20,251 nt of DNA, from assembly GCA_002305165.1 (NCBI GenBank), contig DBQI01000018.1, forward strand, positions 1 to 20,251, given 5' to 3'. Of the stretch, positions 6,688 through 15,070 are shown in pieces. The number at the start of each line of letters is the position of its first letter. Within the stretch, counting starts at the first letter, position 1. The notes below the pieces were generated by a model, which was not told the origin of the DNA, made no database searches, and was given only the letters and a program-made list of their open reading frames with translations. The DNA is from Armatimonadetes bacterium UBA1398 (GTDB taxonomy: Bacteria > Armatimonadota > Zipacnadia > UBA1398). The translations under genes were made by a program, and so were the position numbers.

Positions 6688-8472
6688 CTACTCCACGGGG
6701 CGGATGTGCAACTCGCGCAGCTGAGCGTCATCAACGGGGCCCGGCGCGCCCATCATGAGGTCGGCGCCCGTGGCCGTCTTCGGGAAGGCGATGACCTCGC
6801 GAATCGACTTCACGCCCACAATCTGGGAGACGAGCCGGTCGATGCCCAAGGCAATGCCACCGTGGGGCGGAGCGCCGTAGCGGAAGGCGCGCAGCAGGTA
6901 ACTGAACTTGCGTTCCGCCTCTTCCTCGCTGATGCCGACAATGCGAAACACGCGCTGCTGAATGGAGGGGTCGTGTATGCGGATGGACCCCGAGCCCAGC
7001 TCGGCGCCGTTGATCACGAGATCGTATAGCTGGCCGATCACCGCGCCGGGGTTCTCCTCCATGGTGTCGAGGAACTCGCGCTTCGGCATGGTGAAGGGAT
7101 GGTGCATCGCCTGCCAGCCACCCGTCTCGCTGTCACGCTCAAACACGGGGAAGTCCGTCACCCAGAGAGGCCTGATGTCGTCGGTCTCGCCGGGGAGCCC
7201 CACCAATCCGGCCAGGTGGAGCCGCAGCCGGCCCATGAAGGGGGCCAGTGCCTCGGGTTCGTCGGCGCCGAACACGAACAGGTCGCCCGGTTCTCCGCCA
7301 AGGAGGCTACGAAGCTCCTCAAGCACGTCCTCGGGGAAGTACTTCAGAAGGGGCGAGCGCCAGGTTCCATCAGGCTCATAGATGATGTAGGCCGCACCCT
7401 TGCCACCGAGCTCCCTCGCCGTCGGCTGTAGGTTGTCGAGTTGGCTGCGCGACAGGCAGGCGCCAGCCTTGACGTTGATCCCACGTACCTGCCCACCGTT
7501 CGCCAGCGTCTCCGTGAACACTCGGAACTCGGACTTGGCCACCACCGGGGAGACGTCAATGATCTCCAGCCCGAAGCGGAGCTCGGGCTTGTCGGAGCCG
7601 TACCGGAGCATCGCCTCGGCGTAGGTCATGCGGGGGAAGGGATCGGGCAGGTCTACTCCCTTGGCTACACGGTAGATGTGCCGGACGAGGCCCTCAACCG
7701 TCTCCAACACTTGCTCCTCGTCCACGAAGGACATCTCGATATCGATCTGTGTGTGCTCCGGCTGGCGATCGGCGCGGAGGTCCTCATCGCGAAGGCAGCG
7801 AGCCATCTGGAAGTAGCGATCGACGCCCGACGCCATCAGCGTCTGCTTCATGAGCTGAGGCGACTGGGGCAGGGCGTAGAAGTGACCAGGATTCATGCGG
7901 CTGGGCACGAGGAAGTCCCGGGCCCCCTCGGGACTGGAGTTGATGAGCAGGGGGGTCTCGATCTCCCAGAAGCCCCTCTCGCTCAAGTAGTTGCGCGCCG
8001 AGAGCACGACCTCGTGCCGTCGGCGGAGGCGATCCAGCATCTGAGGGCGGCGAAGGTCAATGAAACGCCACTTGAGGCGCAGGCTCTCGTCCATCTCCTC
8101 GGCGGCGTCCACGGGGAAGGGGGGCGTCTCGGCCTCGGTCAAGATCACGATGCGATCGGTGATGATCTCAACCTCGCCCGTCGCCAGCTTGGGGTTGATG
8201 GACTCGGCGGACCTGGGCCGCACCCGGCCGACCGCGGCTACCACCCACTCGCTCCGTACCCGCTCGGCAGCGGCGTGAGCACCCGGGCTGGTCGACGGGT
8301 CCGCGACGATCTGCACCAATCCGCTCCGGTCTCGGAGGTCGATGAAGATGACCCCTCCGTGGTCTCGGTAGGAGTGGACCCAACCCATTACGCAGCACTC
8401 CTGGCCGACATGCTCGGTGCGGAAGTCACCGCAGCACCTCGAGCGCCTCGGCAGCTCGGCCTGACCGGACAC
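6688..8472 (-). CDS. aspS: aspartate--tRNA ligase (possibly Asp/Asn non-discriminating)
   Basis: A class IIb aminoacyl-tRNA synthetase of 594 residues, the normal bacterial length; it charges tRNA-Asp with aspartate in the cytoplasm. Order of domains: OB-fold anticodon-binding domain (about 1-110, GWVHSYRDHGG...FIDLRDRSG), catalytic core with motif 2 (FQMARCLRDEDLRADRQPEH, residues 221-240), the bacterial GAD insertion (about 298-430), and motif 3 (GIALGIDRL) near the C terminus. GTG at 8472 is the start, with a full AGGAGG 8 bases upstream. The His in RDHGG is the residue I recall as a marker of non-discriminating enzymes that also charge tRNA-Asn; discriminating E. coli AspRS has Leu there. 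The second specificity position is not clearly the non-discriminating type. It stands alone with its own promoter. Confidence 0.97.
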   Translation of the reverse strand: MSGQAELPRRSRCCGDFRTEHVGQECCVMGWVHSYRDHGGVIFIDLRDRSGLVQIVADPSTSPGAHAAAERVRSEWVVAAVGRVRPRSAESINPKLATGEVEIITDRIVILTEAETPPFPVDAAEEMDESLRLKWRFIDLRRPQMLDRLRRRHEVVLSARNYLSERGFWEIETPLLINSSPEGARDFLVPSRMNPGHFYALPQSPQLMKQTLMASGVDRYFQMARCLRDEDLRADRQPEHTQIDIEMSFVDEEQVLETVEGLVRHIYRVAKGVDLPDPFPRMTYAEAMLRYGSDKPELRFGLEIIDVSPVVAKSEFRVFTETLANGGQVRGINVKAGACLSRSQLDNLQPTARELGGKGAAYIIYEPDGTWRSPLLKYFPEDVLEELRSLLGGEPGDLFVFGADEPEALAPFMGRLRLHLAGLVGLPGETDDIRPLWVTDFPVFERDSETGGWQAMHHPFTMPKREFLDTMEENPGAVIGQLYDLVINGAELGSGSIRIHDPSIQQRVFRIVGISEEEAERKFSYLLRAFRYGAPPHGGIALGIDRLVSQIVGVKSIREVIAFPKTATGADLMMGAPGPVDDAQLRELHIRPVE

Positions 8473-8524
8473 GGCAAACGCCTCCTAGATGGTGCCCTAG
8501 GCACCGGGGGTTACGGCGCCGGGG

Positions 8525-8551
8525 ATTCTATCATATGGGCAAGGGGGGCAA
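8525..8551 (-). promoter_or_regulatory. aspS promoter with extended -10
   Basis: On the minus strand TGATAGAAT (8533-8525) is an extended -10 (TG, one base, TAGAAT). TTGCCC lies upstream at 8551-8546 with a short 15-base spacer. Transcription would start near 8518, leaving a leader of about 45 bases that carries the AGGAGG site. Confidence 0.55.
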
Positions 8552-8560
8552 CCGGGGGCC

Positions 8561-11353
8561 TCACCACCCCAGCAGCCACTGCTTCCACTCCGCGTCGGGG
8601 GCCGAGGCCTGGCGCCAGCCATCGGGATCATCTGGCCCAAACCCGTAGACGGCGAGCCAGGGCTGAGGCGGGTCCCACCGCTCCCCGGGCTCGAGGACCA
8701 CGTCGGCGGCGCGCCTCACGTCGGCGTGGTGTCCACCAGGCTCCCCAATCCACAGGTGGACCTGGAAGTCGGTGGGATTCACCGCCGCCACGCCCAGCCA
8801 TCCGCCCGCCTCGGGGTCGTGCCAGGAAGCGCTCGGGAAGTAGTAGTTGGGCACGTCGGGCCCTCCAGGCACGTCCCCCTCAGGCGATCCGCCGATCATG
8901 GGCAATGGGTAGTGGAAGGTCTCACGCAGGTTCAGAGGACGGTCGTCGGTGTTCTCGACCCAGAGGATCCTGGCCACCAGCACGGGCGAGCCGACCCGTG
9001 CGGCGACGCGATAGCCGACCCGGTAGGAGCGCTCCATGCCACGCTGACCGGGGTGACTGAACACGAAGTCCGCGAGGAACTCCTCCCCATCGTCCCAGAT
9101 CCTGATCGACTCCGTGCGGTTCGGCGAGACCCAGCGGTCGCCGGCCTCGGTGACCTGGTGCATCAGTGGGTAGAGCGTGCCAAGGGTGAGGTCGCCCGCC
9201 CTCAGGGTCAGGCCGGCGTTGGGCAGTGGCTCGTGGGAGAGGGTGAGAGGCCCCAGCTCCTTGGTGAACTGCCCCACGACCGTGCCTTCGTCCGGGAAGC
9301 GGTCGGGTGTCGGGCCGACTGCGAGCTCGAGTTCCTCCACAGCGGGAGGCTGCCAATCGGGGTCGCTCTCGGCATGGATGGCCTGTACCCGTCCGTTCAC
9401 GGCGGTGGCCACGTCGGTGAGCACCGTGTAGGGCTCATCGTTCACGTCCACCAAGCCGTAGTTGGAGTCCTCGGGGAAGGTGGAGGAGATTCCGAGTTCG
9501 GGCTCGTCCACCCACATGAAGTAGTTGTACCCGACCATAAAGGGCATGCTCGCTATGGTCTCGGCGAAGATGCGGTAGCACTCGGCCTTCTGCTCCTGGG
9601 TATCGACGCGCATGCCAGCCCCGTACTTGCAGGGCAGGCCGGAGTCGAGCGCGGGGAAGCTCCACTCGGTGATGATCATCGGCAGATTCATGCGCTCATA
9701 GAGGCTCAGCAGCATGGCGGGCGTCTCGATCACCAGATCGGCGTCCATGTCCACCCGCGGATAGGTGTTGATCGTGAAAACATCGAGATGGCGGGCCGCC
9801 GCGTCAAGCACCGCCGCGGGCGTCTGGCCGGCGAAGCGGCAGCCGATGACCATGTGATCAGGATCGGCGGCCTTGAGCGCATCGCAGGTGGCGGCGAAAT
9901 ACCGTTCGGCGATCCTCGCCAGGAACGCCTCACGCACGGCAGCGAGGGCCTCGGAGGGAGGCGGGGGCTCAACGTGGGCCAGCAAGGCATCGAAGTCGGC
10001 GTGGTCACTGCCGAAGGCGGCGTTCAGCGAATCGATGTCGCCGTACTCCTCCCTCAGGTGCGCCACGAGGGCCTGCTTCGCCGGCGCCTGAGCGGGCAGC
10101 TTGTAGACATCGTCGACGAGGAAGCCGCCCTTGCCGTACCACTCCAGCTCGTTGTCCAGGAAGTAGCCAACGAGCCACGGGTCGCCCAGGAACTCCTGGA
10201 CATGGCTCTTGGCGGCGAACTGGCAGTACGGCTCCCAGTTGGGGTGGAAGACGTCGGGGAAGCCCGTCCAGTTGATGGGCTCGGCGATCCATGCGCTGCG
10301 AGCGAAGCTGCTCCCGAAGGCGACGAAGGCCTTGTGCGCCAGCCCGTGGCCCCGCGTCTCGGGGCTGTGGTTGGCGGCGAGGACGTTGAAGTTCCAGGAT
10401 GCCAACCGTTCGGTGGCGCTCGCGGCCCATGCCTCAGCACTACCGTACTTGGCTACCATGTTGCGGTTGTAGGGGGCATATCCAAGGGCCTCGCAGTGAT
10501 GGACGTTGAAGTTGCAGTGGTCGGTGCCCACGAGGAACACAGGACGGCCCTCGGGATCGACGATCCACCACCGGCCCTCGGCCTGTTGCGTGCGGAAGAA
10601 CCCCGTGGCCTCGAATATCGCCTCGGCGGCAGGAGCGATAGGTTCGTAGGGGCGATGCTCGAGGGGCTCAGCTACAGGGGGTTCCGCTGCCACGGCGACA
10701 TCGATAACGAGGTCCTCCACGCGCATGGCGAGGTGGCCGCAACTGACTCCGCCCCAGCCCGCTCGCACGGCATCCCCGGCTAGGGCGAAGGTATGGCGAG
10801 CGAGGAGCTCCCCCTCCGCGCTCTCGATGGCGCCCGTCACTCGGCTGGCGCCCGAGTCCAAGGTCAAAGCCATGCGGTAAGGCGTCCCCCACTCCCAGGT
10901 CCAGCCCTCTCGGGTCCACCCCTCGAGGTGTGGGCAGAGGCTCTCCTGGTCGGACTCCGCGAGCCACATCCCATGCCGCGACATGTGCAGCTCCGTCAGA
11001 TGGCGGTAGTCCAGAGCCTCGGGCGCTCGAACCAGATTCAGACGCCACGCGTCGCCGTGGCTGGATCCGATGGTCACCCCACAGACCGGCCAGTCGGACG
11101 CCTCCTCGGCGAGAGGGGTGATGACGGCAGAGACGGTCACGGTGGACCCGAAGCCTGCGCCCTCGTGGAAAAGGGAGCCATTGGTCCCGGACGTCTCGAG
11201 GGCCCCTTCGTTGATGGTCCAGCCGAAGGACTCGACCCGCCACGGTTGATCGACGACCAGTCCTGGCGGGTAATCCTCAAAGTGGATCTCCACGGCCTCA
11301 GCGCGGGACAGGCTCGCCACAACCGCGAGGCACAGGACAGCAGCAATACGCAT
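8561..11353 (-). CDS. secreted clan GH-A glycoside hydrolase-like protein (agarase/GH50-like core)
   Basis: A large exported protein, 930 residues from ATG 11353 (residue numbers below count from GTG 11362, three residues earlier). GGAGGT sits 7 bases before ATG 11353, which decides the start. A signal peptide covers about 4-23. Residues 24-225 form a beta-rich domain of carbohydrate-binding or concanavalin type (FEDYPPG, YRMALTLDSG). Residues about 245-665 form a TIM-barrel glycosidase: it opens with GRWWIVDPEGRPVFLVGTDH, as in agarase-like families, has a likely acid/base E405 in DNELEW and a likely nucleophile E566 in IITEWSF. Residues about 680-930 are a beta-rich domain. The Asn-Glu pair plus a late Glu before Trp is the clan GH-A signature. 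It probably cleaves a polysaccharide outside the cell; substrate cannot be read from sequence. Divergent from uvrC. Confidence 0.75.
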   Translation of the reverse strand: MRIAAVLCLAVVASLSRAEAVEIHFEDYPPGLVVDQPWRVESFGWTINEGALETSGTNGSLFHEGAGFGSTVTVSAVITPLAEEASDWPVCGVTIGSSHGDAWRLNLVRAPEALDYRHLTELHMSRHGMWLAESDQESLCPHLEGWTREGWTWEWGTPYRMALTLDSGASRVTGAIESAEGELLARHTFALAGDAVRAGWGGVSCGHLAMRVEDLVIDVAVAAEPPVAEPLEHRPYEPIAPAAEAIFEATGFFRTQQAEGRWWIVDPEGRPVFLVGTDHCNFNVHHCEALGYAPYNRNMVAKYGSAEAWAASATERLASWNFNVLAANHSPETRGHGLAHKAFVAFGSSFARSAWIAEPINWTGFPDVFHPNWEPYCQFAAKSHVQEFLGDPWLVGYFLDNELEWYGKGGFLVDDVYKLPAQAPAKQALVAHLREEYGDIDSLNAAFGSDHADFDALLAHVEPPPPSEALAAVREAFLARIAERYFAATCDALKAADPDHMVIGCRFAGQTPAAVLDAAARHLDVFTINTYPRVDMDADLVIETPAMLLSLYERMNLPMIITEWSFPALDSGLPCKYGAGMRVDTQEQKAECYRIFAETIASMPFMVGYNYFMWVDEPELGISSTFPEDSNYGLVDVNDEPYTVLTDVATAVNGRVQAIHAESDPDWQPPAVEELELAVGPTPDRFPDEGTVVGQFTKELGPLTLSHEPLPNAGLTLRAGDLTLGTLYPLMHQVTEAGDRWVSPNRTESIRIWDDGEEFLADFVFSHPGQRGMERSYRVGYRVAARVGSPVLVARILWVENTDDRPLNLRETFHYPLPMIGGSPEGDVPGGPDVPNYYFPSASWHDPEAGGWLGVAAVNPTDFQVHLWIGEPGGHHADVRRAADVVLEPGERWDPPQPWLAVYGFGPDDPDGWRQASAPDAEWKQWLLGW

Positions 11354-11449
11354 CGGCGGCACCTCCAGAGCACGGTGGTGTCAGGTTCGGCCCGCCTCTC
11401 CCGATAGACCTCCCCCGGCGGCCGGCGCCCAGCGGCTGCACACCATGGC

Positions 11450-11458
11450 TGCTACAAT
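11450..11458 (+). promoter_or_regulatory. extended -10 promoter of uvrC
   Basis: TGCTACAAT is TG, one base, then TACAAT. Only 8 bases separate it from the uvrC ATG at 11467, so transcription should begin at or a base or two before the start codon. No Shine-Dalgarno and no good -35 box are visible. Confidence 0.55.
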
Positions 11459-11466
11459 GTCCACAG

Positions 11467-13377
11467 ATGACCGACGCGCTCGAGAAGAGACTGAAGGAGC
11501 TTCCCTCACGGCCCGGCTGTTACCGGTTCCTGGCGGAGGATGGGCGAGTGCTGTACGTCGGCAAGGCGACCCATCTGCGCTCACGGGTCCGCTCCTACTT
11601 CAGCCCCGACGGACCTCGCGGCCGAAGCCGCTGGGTCGAGCGCATGATGCCCTTGGTGGCAGACGTCGAGTTCATGGTGACAACGTCACCCCTCGAGGCC
11701 CTGCTGCTGGAGAACACACTCATCAAGCAACATCGGCCCCCGTTCAACAGCCGGCTCACCGATGACAAGCACTATCCCTATATATGCCTGACGTGGACCG
11801 ATGAGTTCCCGCGCCTGGTGGTGGTTCGGCGCGTGAAGCAGGATGGCAACCAGTACTTCGGGCCCTACACGAACTCCAAGGCGATGCACCGGACCCTCAA
11901 CCTGGTCAGACGCCTGTTCGGGATCTGCACCTCCAAGCCTACCGCCAGACGACCCGACGGGGCATGTCTCCAGTACCACATCGGGTACTGCTCCGGCGTA
12001 TGCGCCGGGGTGATCTCACAAGAGGAGTACCGAGCGAACCTCCGCCAGGCCGCCCGCTTCCTGCGCGGCCAGACGGATGACGTCGTGCGCGAACTGCGAG
12101 ACGGCATGCAGGCAGCTTCGCAGGAGATGCAGTACGAGAAGGCGGCGGAACTCCGAGACAGGTTGCAGGCCATCGAGGAGACGATCCAGCGACAGGTGGT
12201 CGTGGACACCGACCTCGGCGAGCACGACGCCATCGGCATCGCCATGCCCCCCGAGGGCGAAGACACGGCCACCGTTGCCGTGCAGTTCATCCGCGCTGGT
12301 CGGCTCACTGACCAGCGACACTTCACGGTGCGCCAGGCCTCTGAGCGGGCCCTCGGGGAGCTGGTCGGGGAGTTCCTGACCCAGTACTACGATCAGGCTT
12401 CCCTGGTCCCAAAGGAAGTGCTGGTCCCCGCAGAGCCGCCTGACCGCGAGCTTCTCGAGGACTGGCTGCAGGTCAAGCGCGGGTCGAAGGTCTCCGTGCA
12501 TCACCCCCTGAGGGGCGACAAGAAGCGCCTCGTGGAGATGGCGATCGAGAACGCGGAGCTCGCTGCCAAGCAGGCCACTGAAGCGGCCCATGCTGAGGCC
12601 GAGCGCGGTCGGGCGCGCATGGAGTCCCTCATGGAGGCGTTGCGCCTCTCGGCGCTGCCCCGTCGGATCGAGTGCTACGACATCTCGACGCTCCACGGCA
12701 AGGAGTCGGTGGGCTCCATGGTCGTTTTCGAGGATGGTATGCCCGCGCCCAGTCAGTACCGCCTGTTCCGCATCCGCGAGGATGCGGGTAAGGCGGACGA
12801 TTACGCGATGCTACACGAGGTGCTCCAGCGCCGGGTCCTCCGGAGTCTGAGCGACGACGAGTTCGGCGGTGAGCCGGACCTGCTCGTCATCGACGGAGGC
12901 AAGGGCCAGTTGAACGCCGCGCTCGCCGCGCTGGGCGAGATTGGGACTTCGTACTCGGTGATCTCGCTGGCGAAGCGGAATGAGGAGGTCTTCGTTCCTG
13001 GGCGTGCGAGCCCCGTCATTCTGAGCGACCGAAGCCCGGCACTGCAGCTACTGATGCACATTCGAGACGAGGCCCACCGCTTCGCCATCACCTTCCACCG
13101 GAAGCGGCGGGGCAAGGCGGTAATCCGCTCGCTCCTGGACGAGATCCCCGGCGTGGGACCCAAGCGTAAGCAGGCGCTGCTGGAGCGTTTCCCCACCGTC
13201 GGCGCACTGTGCCAGGCTACCGTGGATGACCTCGCCTCGGTGCCGGGGGTATCGTCGAACCTCGCGGCGGAGATTCATAGGCGGCTCAAGACACCCGGCA
13301 CCGGGTCGGCCCGGCGTGAAGACAGGGCGCCCGTGCCCTCAGGGGAGTGGATCGATGTTGGGGATGAATCCGACTGA
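11467..13377 (+). CDS. uvrC: UvrABC excision nuclease subunit C
   Basis: UvrC makes both incisions around DNA lesions handed over by UvrA and UvrB in nucleotide excision repair. At 636 residues it is slightly longer than usual. The GIY-YIG domain (about 13-95) has CYRF and YVGKA, the Arg-rich SRVRSYF, and the catalytic Glu82 in LLENTLIK. C154, C167, C175 and C179 match the four-Cys site reported to bind an iron-sulfur cluster. The UVR motif that contacts UvrB is at about 214-245. The RNase H-like domain for the 5' cut has D405 (ECYDIS), D476 (VIDGGKGQ) and H538 (DEAHRFA). Two helix-hairpin-helix motifs (about 558-608, IPGVGPKRKQALL and VPGVSSNLAAEI) end the protein. The ATG lies 8 bases past a -10 box, so the message is probably leaderless. 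It overlaps the downstream alkyltransferase gene. Confidence 0.98.
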   Translation: MTDALEKRLKELPSRPGCYRFLAEDGRVLYVGKATHLRSRVRSYFSPDGPRGRSRWVERMMPLVADVEFMVTTSPLEALLLENTLIKQHRPPFNSRLTDDKHYPYICLTWTDEFPRLVVVRRVKQDGNQYFGPYTNSKAMHRTLNLVRRLFGICTSKPTARRPDGACLQYHIGYCSGVCAGVISQEEYRANLRQAARFLRGQTDDVVRELRDGMQAASQEMQYEKAAELRDRLQAIEETIQRQVVVDTDLGEHDAIGIAMPPEGEDTATVAVQFIRAGRLTDQRHFTVRQASERALGELVGEFLTQYYDQASLVPKEVLVPAEPPDRELLEDWLQVKRGSKVSVHHPLRGDKKRLVEMAIENAELAAKQATEAAHAEAERGRARMESLMEALRLSALPRRIECYDISTLHGKESVGSMVVFEDGMPAPSQYRLFRIREDAGKADDYAMLHEVLQRRVLRSLSDDEFGGEPDLLVIDGGKGQLNAALAALGEIGTSYSVISLAKRNEEVFVPGRASPVILSDRSPALQLLMHIRDEAHRFAITFHRKRRGKAVIRSLLDEIPGVGPKRKQALLERFPTVGALCQATVDDLASVPGVSSNLAAEIHRRLKTPGTGSARREDRAPVPSGEWIDVGDESD

Positions 13378-13876
13378 AGCGGCAGTTCGAGAGGTCCAGG
13401 GGCAGTGGCTGGCCGTGTCTGGGCGCAGGGAGGGGATCCTGGCGGCGACCTGCGGCCGACCGACACGGGAGGATGCTCTGTCCGATGTGCGCGGGGAAGG
13501 TCTCCCGGAGGGGCGGCTCACGAAGCGGGCCGCCGACGCCTGCGTCCGCTATCTTCAGCAGGGCAAGCCAATCCCCGAGCTGCCGCTCGACCTGAGCCGC
13601 TTCCCCGAGTTTACAGCGGCGGTGCTCCTGGCGGTCTCCCGCATCCCCAAAGGCGAGGTGCGAACCTACGGCGAGATCGCCGCGATGGCGGGCAGCCCAC
13701 GGGCGGCGAGGGCGGTGGGCCAGGTGATGGCACACAACCCCCTCGCCCCCATCGTCCCCTGTCATCGCGTGGTGGGGGTCAACGGCCTCGTTGGGTTCGG
13801 TGGGGGGCAGGAGGGCCTACCGCGGAAGCGCGCCATGCTGGAGTGGGAGGGCGCGACGCTCCCCTTCGACACGTGA
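13355..13876 (+). CDS. ogt: methylated-DNA--[protein]-cysteine S-methyltransferase
   Basis: A suicide repair protein that moves an alkyl group from O6-alkylguanine onto its own cysteine. The 173-residue protein has a divergent N-terminal ribonuclease H-like domain (about 1-80) and the conserved C-terminal winged-helix DNA-binding domain (about 85-170), with EVRTYGEIAAMAGSPRAARA, the recognition helix and Asn hinge region, active-site C136 in PIVPCHRVVG, and GFGGGQEGLPRKRAMLEWEG. ATG 13355 is chosen because AGGGGAG lies 7 bases upstream; it is inside uvrC, giving a 23-base overlap in another frame and so likely translational coupling. The frame runs further upstream but only as a shadow of uvrC. 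Ogt versus MGMT/Ada-C naming cannot be separated on sequence alone. Confidence 0.95.
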   Translation: MLGMNPTEAAVREVQGQWLAVSGRREGILAATCGRPTREDALSDVRGEGLPEGRLTKRAADACVRYLQQGKPIPELPLDLSRFPEFTAAVLLAVSRIPKGEVRTYGEIAAMAGSPRAARAVGQVMAHNPLAPIVPCHRVVGVNGLVGFGGGQEGLPRKRAMLEWEGATLPFDT

Positions 13877-13899
13877 GCCCTGGCTGACCGCCATCACTC

Positions 13900-14976
13900 T
13901 CAGGGGTCGTATTCACCCTCGGCCTGCTCCGTGGAGGGATGCCCTTGCCCCACTTGCCGCCCAAGGGAACGTCCCTGGCGGGTCAGGGCCCGGCGTTCCT
14001 CGCCGGTCAAACTGAAGGGATGACCCTCGAGAGCAAACGCAAGCCAGACCGTTGCGGACAGCGAGGGAGCGCGAGTGTGCCAGGATAGGCCCTGGGAGAC
14101 CCGCCGGTCTGAGTGGGGCACAGAGCCATCCGCGTTCTGGGCGTCCAGGAGCGTCCGAACGAACATCCCGGCGTCGAGACCCTCTGCGGCTACATACTGT
14201 GCAGTGCCCTCGTACCACACCCCTACAGGCCCCGATATGCCCATCCCGGGTTGGCCGTTCACTCCGCGTATGAAGAGGTAGCTTCGAACCTGGATGAGGG
14301 CGGCGGCGGCCATCGCATACTGCCGGTTCGCCGAGAGCAGCAGCGACGCCATGGTGTTCACGTCGCAGACGAGCGTTCGGTTGCCAGGCTCCGGCAGGAA
14401 CCAGTAGTCGGAGCGCTCATAGGGCTTCCCCGTGAGGTACAGGCTCAGCTTCCGTGCCTCCGCGCCGAAGCCGGTGGAGACCAGTCCCCACCATGCGCCG
14501 ATGTTCGCAAGGGTCGAGGAGGAGACGGAGCCATCCGCTCCTTGCCGCTCAGCCAGCCAGTCGGCCGCGGCGCGGGCGGCCTCTGCGGCCGCTTCATCGG
14601 CCAACCATGAGCCGTAGCGTGAGAGCGCGAAGGCCATCAGCCCTGTGGAGCCGACATGAGGCTCGGCAACCATTGCGAGGCCGGTGTCCGGATCCACGCA
14701 GGCCGGGAAGGAGCCGTCGGCGTTCTGTGCCTCCACAACGGCGTCCATGAGCAGCCCCGCCGCCTCCGGGTGCGTGTGGCCGAGGGCCAGCAAGGCCAGG
14801 GCCTGGTCCCAGAGCCAGCTTTGGCGTGGCTCAGGAGAACCCAGGGAGGGGATCCAGCCAGCATCCGTCTGACTCGTCGCGATCCAGGCCAAAGCCCGCT
14901 CAGCAGCCTCGAGTCGATCCGGTTGCGCAGTGGGCGCGATCAGGCCCGCAATCAGTAGCGCGATGAGGCTTGGCAC
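13900..14976 (-). CDS. secreted alpha/alpha-toroid (prenyltransferase/squalene-oxidase repeat-like) protein
   Basis: The protein has 358 residues. A hydrophobic leader (about 1-17, PSLIALLIAGLIAPTA) suggests export, though it lacks basic residues before the core. The rest is mostly paired amphipathic helices with QW-like turns: TSQTDAGWIPSLG, EAQNADGSFPACVDPDTG, ERQGADGSVSS and DAQNADGSVPHSD. Such turns typify the toroid shared by terpenoid cyclases, prenyltransferases and the A2M thioester domain. No DCTAE or DXDD cyclase motif is visible, so enzymatic cyclisation is unlikely. The start is GTG 14976 with GGAGG 6 bases upstream. It converges on ogt (23 bases apart) and is divergent from the methyltransferase at 15071. 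It may bind or process sugars or peptides outside the cytoplasm; the true role is unknown. Confidence 0.75.
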   Translation of the reverse strand: MPSLIALLIAGLIAPTAQPDRLEAAERALAWIATSQTDAGWIPSLGSPEPRQSWLWDQALALLALGHTHPEAAGLLMDAVVEAQNADGSFPACVDPDTGLAMVAEPHVGSTGLMAFALSRYGSWLADEAAAEAARAAADWLAERQGADGSVSSSTLANIGAWWGLVSTGFGAEARKLSLYLTGKPYERSDYWFLPEPGNRTLVCDVNTMASLLLSANRQYAMAAAALIQVRSYLFIRGVNGQPGMGISGPVGVWYEGTAQYVAAEGLDAGMFVRTLLDAQNADGSVPHSDRRVSQGLSWHTRAPSLSATVWLAFALEGHPFSLTGEERRALTRQGRSLGRQVGQGHPSTEQAEGEYDP

Positions 14977-15026
14977 ACAGGACCTCCAGAGCCGCTGCCC
15001 AGGTCGCCGCCGGCCGGCACGGCAGA

Positions 15027-15039
15027 TGCTATCCTACCA
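15027..15039. promoter_or_regulatory. overlapping divergent extended -10 elements
   Basis: The plus strand reads TGC-TATCCT (15027-15035) and the minus strand reads TGG-TAGGAT (15039-15031). Both are TG, one base, TAnnnT, and they share five base pairs of the hexamer. The two genes it separates, at 14976 (minus) and 15071 (plus), start 94 bases apart, and each start has its own Shine-Dalgarno. Predicted leaders are about 30 bases (plus) and 50 bases (minus). No -35 box is clear on either strand. Confidence 0.5.
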
Positions 15040-15070
15040 GTTACAGCTTCCGCGTGGGGAGGACGCGACG

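Noticed and set aside
7441..9060. A 539-codon open frame on the plus strand opposite aspS and the GH-A gene.
   Set aside because: It is antisense to two well-supported genes, has a low-complexity Arg/Pro-rich translation and no domain; long antisense frames are expected in GC-rich DNA.
8726..10783. A 685-codon open frame antisense to the GH-A protein.
   Set aside because: Its translation is rich in Gly, Val, His and Arg without any motif, while the opposite strand encodes a signal peptide and a glycosidase barrel.
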